Below, piece after piece: positions 60,001 through 64,000 of a stretch of DNA of 64,000 nt; the stretch's first letter is position 1; each line of letters begins with the position of its first letter. Below the pieces are notes generated by a model. The model searched no databases. It was not told the origin of the DNA and saw nothing but the letters and a program-made list of their open reading frames with translations. Source of the stretch: Carnegiea gigantea (Eukaryota; Streptophyta; Magnoliopsida; Caryophyllales; Cactaceae); the NCBI GenBank assembly GCA_029747015.1, contig JAKOGI010000354.1, positions 141,501 through 205,500 on the forward strand, in the 5' to 3' direction. The translations under genes were made by a program, and so were the position numbers.

Positions 60001-63000
60001 TAAGAGGAAAACGGAAGAGTGTCCCAGGAAATTGACTTTGTAAGTCACAGCCAAAGTGCAAAAAAGGTGAAAATTGATCTGGAAATTGCTCCAAAATTCT
60101 TCTGCCTACAAACTTAATTCGCAAACCAGGGTGAGATGGGGAGATGCCAGGCAAATTACACGCATGTGGATCGAACATCACTATATTTTCCCCAGACACA
60201 AAAGAAGGAATGTCAGTAAAATGGTAGACACAATTGAATCCTAGCCCAAACCTACCAATTGCAAAGGGCTTCTCTAGTTTGCTATCTTGACCAATACGAG
60301 ATATTGCATAAAGATCTTGTGGGCTGAAGACAGAGTCATTGTAACAGTACAAAGCAGGGCCCTGCCAGTCTGCCATCTCAGGTGAGAGCACAGATGAAGT
60401 ACCATACTGAGTTTTATCCAATAGAAAAATCACCTTTGAAGCTCCTGCATCCTCAGCATTCTGTACCAACTCAAAAAGGATCCCAGGCCCATCAGCATAC
60501 ATCTCAAGTATATGTTTTAGTCTGGTTGTCAAAGCTTCATGCTGACCAAAAGCTTCAGCAGCCCCAGAGAGACTCAAATTCATTGAATCAGCACTCTCAG
60601 CCAGCAATGATCGACGAAGTGAGCAGACACCGAGCTTCTCTGCAACATCATTTGATATATTACCATGCACAAATTTTTGAACAGATTGTCTTGCGCTCAA
60701 GGATAGGGTGGGTCCATGACCAGATGAAATGTCAGAATCTTCGGAGCCAAGCAACCACGGAGCATCGTTATAGACTAAATTTGATGCAGGCAGGAGACGA
60801 CCTGATGCATCAGGTAAGTAGATCTTTACATGCTTTTCATGAAACGGTGCCTCAGCCAAATGCTGCACTATCAGTATAGCAGCTGTGAGCTCCTGTGCGG
60901 TCAAAGGATCAAGCCCTTTCCGCATGGCCATTCTACACAATATGTTGGCATAGTCGCCGAAGTTTAAGAACTCTCGGATTCCAACTTCCAAAAACAGTTC
61001 TCTGAAGACAGCTAAATCAACAGGTATAACACGGATATAAGGAGCCAAATGTAAAGGACCATTAAGAACAACCTCTTCAGCAGTTGCAAACCCATCCCCT
61101 ACCCAAATCCATCTGCACCCTTCCAGAACAGCCTTGACAATGTCCATCTCATCTGAACCAATCAACTCTGTCAGTCTGGCATATATCCTTGGCATTGCAA
61201 TGGCTAATTGCTGGCGGAATGCTTGATCAGTCACAATCTCATTATCTTTTCCAAGCTCAAGGATTTGTGCAGCAACCACACTTCCACCAGGAGGAGAAGA
61301 CCACCCAAGATGATAGGATAACACCGTTGAGGAGCATTCTCCATCTAGTATTCGCATACTAGCCGACACAAGCCACAAGTCTGTCTTAGGTCTCACAAGC
61401 TTTGGAGGAGCAACTGCTGATGATACACCAGGCCAGGGTAAAGCTCTATACGGAGCACAAACAAGAACCGGGCACCAGCAAATCATTTGAAGGTCATTCC
61501 AAAATTTCTCTAGGTCAGATTTCAAAATGCGAGGTCTGAATGCAGTTGCAGCACGAGAAAATATTCTATTCAGTGCACCTTGATCATCACTTAGGGGAAT
61601 TGTTGCCCACCTATGAGCATTTGCCTCCAGGTACGCAAGTAGAACCTTTCCTCTAAAACAAGCCTTATCTGGATCCTCTTGTTTTATCCATTCTATATAT
61701 TGAGCACTTTGCACCACAGTCTCTGGAGATGCAGAAGTCCTGAGCCCTAAACTCTGTAGAACATCTAAAATATCTGATTCTCCGAAAACACCACTCGGAA
61801 AAAGGTCAGAGTCCTCTAGCAAAGCAAGTAACTCTTCATTCCTAGGATCATATAAAGCAGCAGGGCACTTAATAGCACCCTTACTGGTAGGCACAAATTC
61901 TATACTCTTCAGAGCTTCTTTAAAATGTGGATCCTCAATGCATAAATGCGGCAGCTCTCTTAGGACAGACAGCATCAGACGGTCACGGTCCTCTGCTTTC
62001 ATATCCTTAATCCTTCCAAACACTTGCCTCCTATATAATTGTGCCTTCCCCATTCGCTCCACCGAATAGTATCTCTGTAATATGTCATCTTCAATATCAG
62101 AGGATGAACAAATGAATTCCCTTCCAAGGAAACTGTGAGGTACATCCATTGGTGATAGGTATTTTTGAGGGTCTACTAGATCAGAAAACAGCAAGCTAGA
62201 AACAGATTCTCCACCATAGACTCTATAGACTGGAAGCCTTTTGCATTTCCACATATCTGGATCACCCATAGAGCCACCAATGTACCACTTCGGATCAAGA
62301 AGAAAGCTCCGAAGCTCATCTTTCTCTTCTGCATCGAGCACATTAAGGCATGTTTGCGTCACACCAGAACTCGATGAAATAACATCAAAAATTGACTCTA
62401 TCACTGCAGGTGCAGTAGCATCACTAACGTACCGCAACAGATTAGGATGTTCAACTCCACAATGAGAATCTAATATCTTACATCCAATTTTATCAAGTAC
62501 AAACCTCAATTTCTCAGAAAGTTTATCAACATTAATCAACTTTGACTGCCTGGAAAGCCTATATAGATGCCCAGATGTGGATGGCAAGATGGGCCACTCA
62601 TCCAAGAGAGACAAGTCTTGGCAATGATATCGGAGATACTGCCAGAATATAACCAACCAAGATGGAGTTGGGTCATTAGTTTGGCCCTCTTCATCCTTCC
62701 AGACAACCTTGCTTTTATATCTCCACTCAGAAGGCATGAATTGATTCAACAACTGGACAAGATGCTTAGGATCAAAAACAATTAAATTCGCCCCTGAGCA
62801 ATGAGCAATAGCTGAGAGCCTAGCCATAATTTTGTCCGGGATCTTTCGCTCAATTACTCTGTCAGGTATCTGTTGAAGCAGCTTGTATTCCAATTCATTG
62901 CATACAAAATATGAAATGCCTTCATAAGCTTCTGAAAAAGATCCAAAACCACCATTTGCTAAAGGGAGCAGTGGCAAATTGTTTGCATTCCTTCCAACAT

Positions 63001-63640
63001 CAGAATCTAAGAGATCTTCAAGGCAATATTCTAACAAAAGCAGCCTATGAGAACTCCCAAGATTATTTACGGAACTGTTTCCACGGAGAAAGCATCTCAC
63101 AGTATCAGGAGTAACTACTCTCTGCGGAAAATCTGCCATGCATTTCAACAGCATACTACGCAAGGAATTACACAAACGGACAATGGGCATCTCCAGCTGG
63201 AGAAGGGCATCACTGAGCTCCTCTTTGTTAGTAAATTCCTCGTCATGAAGAAAAGATTCAGTAGGTTTCACCCATTTCCCCCCTTCAACATCTGTATGAA
63301 AGACAGGAGCCTGAACTATGTTTCTATATATATGCTGAACCAATATGCTCCACGGCTCCTCAAAGTCACCACTAGGCCATAGAGAATAATACAACTCTGT
63401 TGGACCTAAAAGACCTTGAACACCAAGCAGCAAGCTCTTGAAAGCAGGAGCAATCACATCCTGTAAAAGAAGTCCGTTCCAGATGGATCTGATTTTTCCA
63501 CTTCGATCCATATCTGCACCATACCATATTCCACGACGATTAGATGAGACTTCAAAGTATGCATTCACATGCACCTTCAATCCTGTCCTCACAGGCAAAG
63601 GAAGAAAGCAGAAAGCACGACCACAATTAAGCCCATCATC
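35828..63640 (-). CDS. Sacsin-like giant protein with C-terminal RING finger (last 11 exons, 5' end outside window)
   Basis: Eleven exons (5' to 3': 63640-57645, 55775-54322, 54192-53929, 52883-52666, 51582-51311, 50482-47446, 47324-47192, 46969-46449, 46351-45440, 36899-36717, 36025-35828) join at GT-AG sites with matching phases into 4395 codons plus stop, no interruption. Visible parts: residues 1-40 the tail of a first HSP90-like ATPase module; about 1033-1463 a second module with [11 protein letters not shown] (Asn1061) and GRFGLGFN; about 2440-2735 a third, degenerate module; a helical segment about 4280-4348; and a C3HC4 RING at about 4347-4381. Sacsins are co-chaperone-like scaffolds. 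The plant form ending in a RING (Arabidopsis At5g23110 type, ~4700 aa from memory) suggests ubiquitin-ligase coupling; substrates are unknown. About 300 N-terminal residues should lie past 64000. Confidence 0.93.
36026..36716 (-). other. Intron between exons J and K
   Basis: GT...AG ends; contains interrupted C-runs near 36660-36673. No nested gene. Confidence 0.7.
36717..36899 (-). CDS. Sacsin-like gene, exon J (183 bp)
   Basis: [20 protein letters not shown], then a Leu/Gln/Glu-rich helical stretch to AALLLEQ. Acceptor GTACAG, donor CAG|GTTTCT. It is separated from exon I by an 8.5-kb intron. Confidence 0.88.
37165..39636 (+). mobile_element. L1-type LINE, 5'-truncated, decayed
   Basis: The + strand shows the same block order as the - strand LINE next to it: [20 protein letters not shown] (37184), [20 protein letters not shown] (about 37556), [13 protein letters not shown] (the RT catalytic block, about 37978-38016), [20 protein letters not shown] (about 38438), and a zinc-ribbon-like end near 38900-39190. 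The 3' end reads CATGGGTAACATCCCTTGGTGTCC, then TTACTCATCC and A7 (39627-39633), matching the other LINE's 3' end. Frameshifts are everywhere. Endonuclease and ORF1 are missing. Confidence 0.85.
40114..42600 (-). pseudogene. LINE reverse transcriptase and C-terminal zinc region
   Basis: Blocks in order: KAPGVDGFN (about 42325), [20 protein letters not shown] (about 42090-42030), [14 protein letters not shown] (about 41960-41920), [19 protein letters not shown] (about 41780-41725), [10 protein letters not shown] (about 41620-41590, the catalytic FADD), [20 protein letters not shown] (about 41150-41090), and a [18 protein letters not shown] zinc motif (about 40410-40355). At least five frame changes occur. 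The + strand LINE at 37165 shares these blocks. Confidence 0.92.
42800..43705 (-). pseudogene. LINE endonuclease domain
   Basis: Starts with [14 protein letters not shown] near 43690-43650 (the usual opening block of plant L1 endonucleases), then a stop, CDVAILQE, and [17 protein letters not shown] near 43290-43240, which carries the catalytic Asp-Asn pair. Several frameshifts separate the blocks. This enzyme nicks target DNA to prime reverse transcription. Confidence 0.85.
43936..44943 (-). pseudogene. LINE ORF1 (gag-like), one in-frame stop
   Basis: The frame starting at 44943 ([20 protein letters not shown]) stops at 44590-44592 (TGA) but resumes in the same frame at 44583 and runs to 43936, about 335 codons. 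The N-terminal half ([16 protein letters not shown]) resembles the DUF4283-type domain of plant LINE ORF1. A Cys pair ([10 protein letters not shown]) lies where a zinc knuckle is expected but is incomplete. ORF1 proteins bind LINE RNA. Confidence 0.65.
44951..45002. repeat. Short tandem duplication beside the LINE 5' end
   Basis: CATTCCAAAATGAGCAC(C/T)TGGATC occurs twice in a row at about 44954-44977 and 44978-45001. It may be a local slippage product or trace of the LINE's insertion. Confidence 0.7.
45440..46351 (-). CDS. Sacsin-like gene, exon I (912 bp)
   Basis: [20 protein letters not shown] to GKATSVQ. It contains [20 protein letters not shown], whose YGRV...  pattern recurs in exon J. 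The donor is CAG|GTATGA; without splicing the frame would stop one codon later. Confidence 0.92.
46449..46969 (-). CDS. Sacsin-like gene, exon H (521 bp)
   Basis: Starts [20 protein letters not shown] after CCTGCAG; this acceptor is the one that fits phase 1. Ends [12 protein letters not shown] at GAG|GTAGAC. Confidence 0.9.
47192..47324 (-). CDS. Sacsin-like gene, exon G (133 bp)
   Basis: [20 protein letters not shown] to WASLSSA; acceptor AAACAG, donor GCAG|GTATCA. The single remaining G completes an Asp codon with exon H. Confidence 0.9.
47446..50482 (-). CDS. Sacsin-like gene, exon F (3037 bp)
   Basis: Begins [20 protein letters not shown] and contains the post-module repeat pattern ([57 protein letters not shown]). 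It ends TTVLRHLQ at CAA|GTAGGT. No catalytic motif; it likely forms a large alpha-helical scaffold. Confidence 0.94.
50483..51310 (-). other. Intron E-F with 21-G run
   Basis: GT-AG intron of 828 bp; T9 then G21 at 50617-50646 and a CAT/ATC microsatellite near 50843-50867. No gene. Confidence 0.7.
51311..51582 (-). CDS. Sacsin-like gene, exon E (272 bp)
   Basis: Begins [19 protein letters not shown] after CTTCAG and ends ...TRNMALDR at ACAG|GTACTT, phase 2, which pairs with exon F. Confidence 0.92.
51583..52665 (-). other. Intron D-E, nothing further seen
   Basis: 1.08-kb GT-AG intron, AT-rich; its open frames lack recognisable domains. Confidence 0.7.
52666..52883 (-). CDS. Sacsin-like gene, exon D (218 bp)
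   Basis: Acceptor TTTCAG before GTACTAAC gives [20 protein letters not shown], colinear with [18 protein letters not shown] in module 2. The exon continues to [14 protein letters not shown] with donor CAG|GTGGGT. A longer open frame upstream of 52883 is intronic. Confidence 0.92.
52884..53928 (-). other. Intron C-D, nothing further seen
   Basis: 1.05-kb GT-AG intron without repeats or coding signal. Confidence 0.7.
53929..54192 (-). CDS. Sacsin-like gene, exon C (264 bp), third module
   Basis: Acceptor CAACAG before GTGAATTTCAAGG restores ...[20 protein letters not shown]. The rest ([27 protein letters not shown]) parallels module 2's [18 protein letters not shown] and VMFDPH; the Gly-rich lid is not kept. 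Donor AGTG|GTAGTT. Confidence 0.92.
54322..55775 (-). CDS. Sacsin-like gene, exon B (1454 bp)
   Basis: Begins [18 protein letters not shown], which completes the split Arg codon from exon A. It repeats the linker style of exon A ([20 protein letters not shown] matches [19 protein letters not shown]). Its end starts the third ATPase-like module: [20 protein letters not shown], then QHNLG at a GG|GTAAGC donor. Confidence 0.94.
55776..57644 (-). other. Intron A-B (1.9 kb), nothing further seen
   Basis: GT-AG intron. Contains two similar GATGATACATGTTGCA/GATTATACATGTTGCA stretches (56942 and 57016), a possible small duplication; otherwise no gene. Confidence 0.7.
57645..63640 (-). CDS. Sacsin-like gene, exon A (5996 bp): module 1 tail, linker, module 2
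   Basis: Starts after ...TTATACAG with [20 protein letters not shown], the end of an HSP90-like N-domain ([16 protein letters not shown]), showing that the true start is upstream. A long alpha-rich repeat linker follows, then module 2. That opens near [20 protein letters not shown] and has the nucleotide-site Asn at 60458-60460, GRFGLGFN near 60240-60262, and again a FCFLPLP...[16 protein letters not shown] end near 59270-59390. It leaves the frame at TCCAG|GTATGA, phase 2. Confidence 0.95.
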
Positions 63641-64000
63641 CTGTATAACACCAGATAGCAGAATGTATCGAAATTAGTTTTGACTGACCAAGACATATAG
63701 GATCACAAGAAGTAGAGAATCACCAGCCATTGATGCTTAATTAACAGTGAGCCTGCATCATATATTTTTCTCTCATCTTTTAGAATGTCTAAAAGAAAAG
63801 ATGGATTTGGCAAACATGACTAGTACCCCATGCCGTCTCCACCACCAGGTACAAAAAACTAGCAAAATTACATGCATAAAGGAGTGCCAATGTAAACCCC
63901 TTATTTTCAATTCCCAGGTTTAAAGTGCATTGTTCATGGAGGCTATTCTAGCAGAAATTCAATTTGGTCAGCACAATGATAGACAAAGACCCTCCGTTGA
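63641..64000 (-). other. Intron upstream of exon A, cut by window edge
   Basis: Follows the TTATACAG acceptor (on -). No coding stretch continues the sacsin frame before the window ends. Confidence 0.7.

Noticed and set aside
60382..60879. 165-codon + strand frame inside exon A
   Set aside because: Lies opposite the conserved ATPase module; no ATG-context or domain support.

Overview
The window is a plant (angiosperm, most likely eudicot) nuclear segment. Evidence: GT-AG introns in a single-copy-type gene, a Tekay/Del-type chromovirus primed by initiator tRNA-Met, Copia, L1, Mutator, hAT and PIF/Harbinger elements, and a sacsin-RING gene of the plant architecture. The species cannot be told from the sequence. 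The only host gene I can support is the sacsin-like gene in the right half; everything left of about 34.8 kb is transposable element or unassigned AT-rich DNA.

Layout. 1-3941: 3' part of a decayed Ty1/Copia element on +. 5031-18164: a complete but decayed Ty3/Gypsy chromovirus on - with two ~2.67-kb LTRs, the 5-bp target duplication GTTTT, primer-binding site and polypurine tract. A separate 1862-bp LTR-like insertion (10332-12193, duplication AAAGG) is nested in its reverse transcriptase. 19837-34760: an island of DNA transposons. It holds Tourist-like MITEs (19837-20150, 27324-27688, and a 1.4-kb one at 28621-30052), an internally deleted Harbinger derivative (20656-21584), a long-TIR Mutator-like element (about 21601-27185), a hAT-type MITE (28201-28532) and a nearly intact PIF/Harbinger element (30157-34760, TTA duplication) with a Myb-like ORF1 and a DDE transposase.

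35828-63640 (- strand): the last 11 exons of a giant sacsin-like gene. They splice into one uninterrupted frame of 4395 codons plus stop, and the 5' end lies beyond 64000. The protein carries the tail of a first HSP90-like ATPase module, a complete second module with its nucleotide-binding Asn, a third module that has lost it, and a C-terminal C3HC4 RING finger. This suggests a chaperone-like scaffold coupled to a ubiquitin ligase. The intron before the two RING-side exons is 8.5 kb and holds two related L1-type LINEs in opposite orientations, 3' ends facing.

I found no CRISPR, tRNA, rRNA or clearly novel multi-gene system. The most interesting items are a position-conserved palindrome with paired base changes in the two Harbinger relatives, an inverted-arm CCGTTG/CAACGG motif next to it, the two single lesions in the otherwise complete Harbinger element, and the LINE-expanded intron whose readthrough would remove the RING domain.
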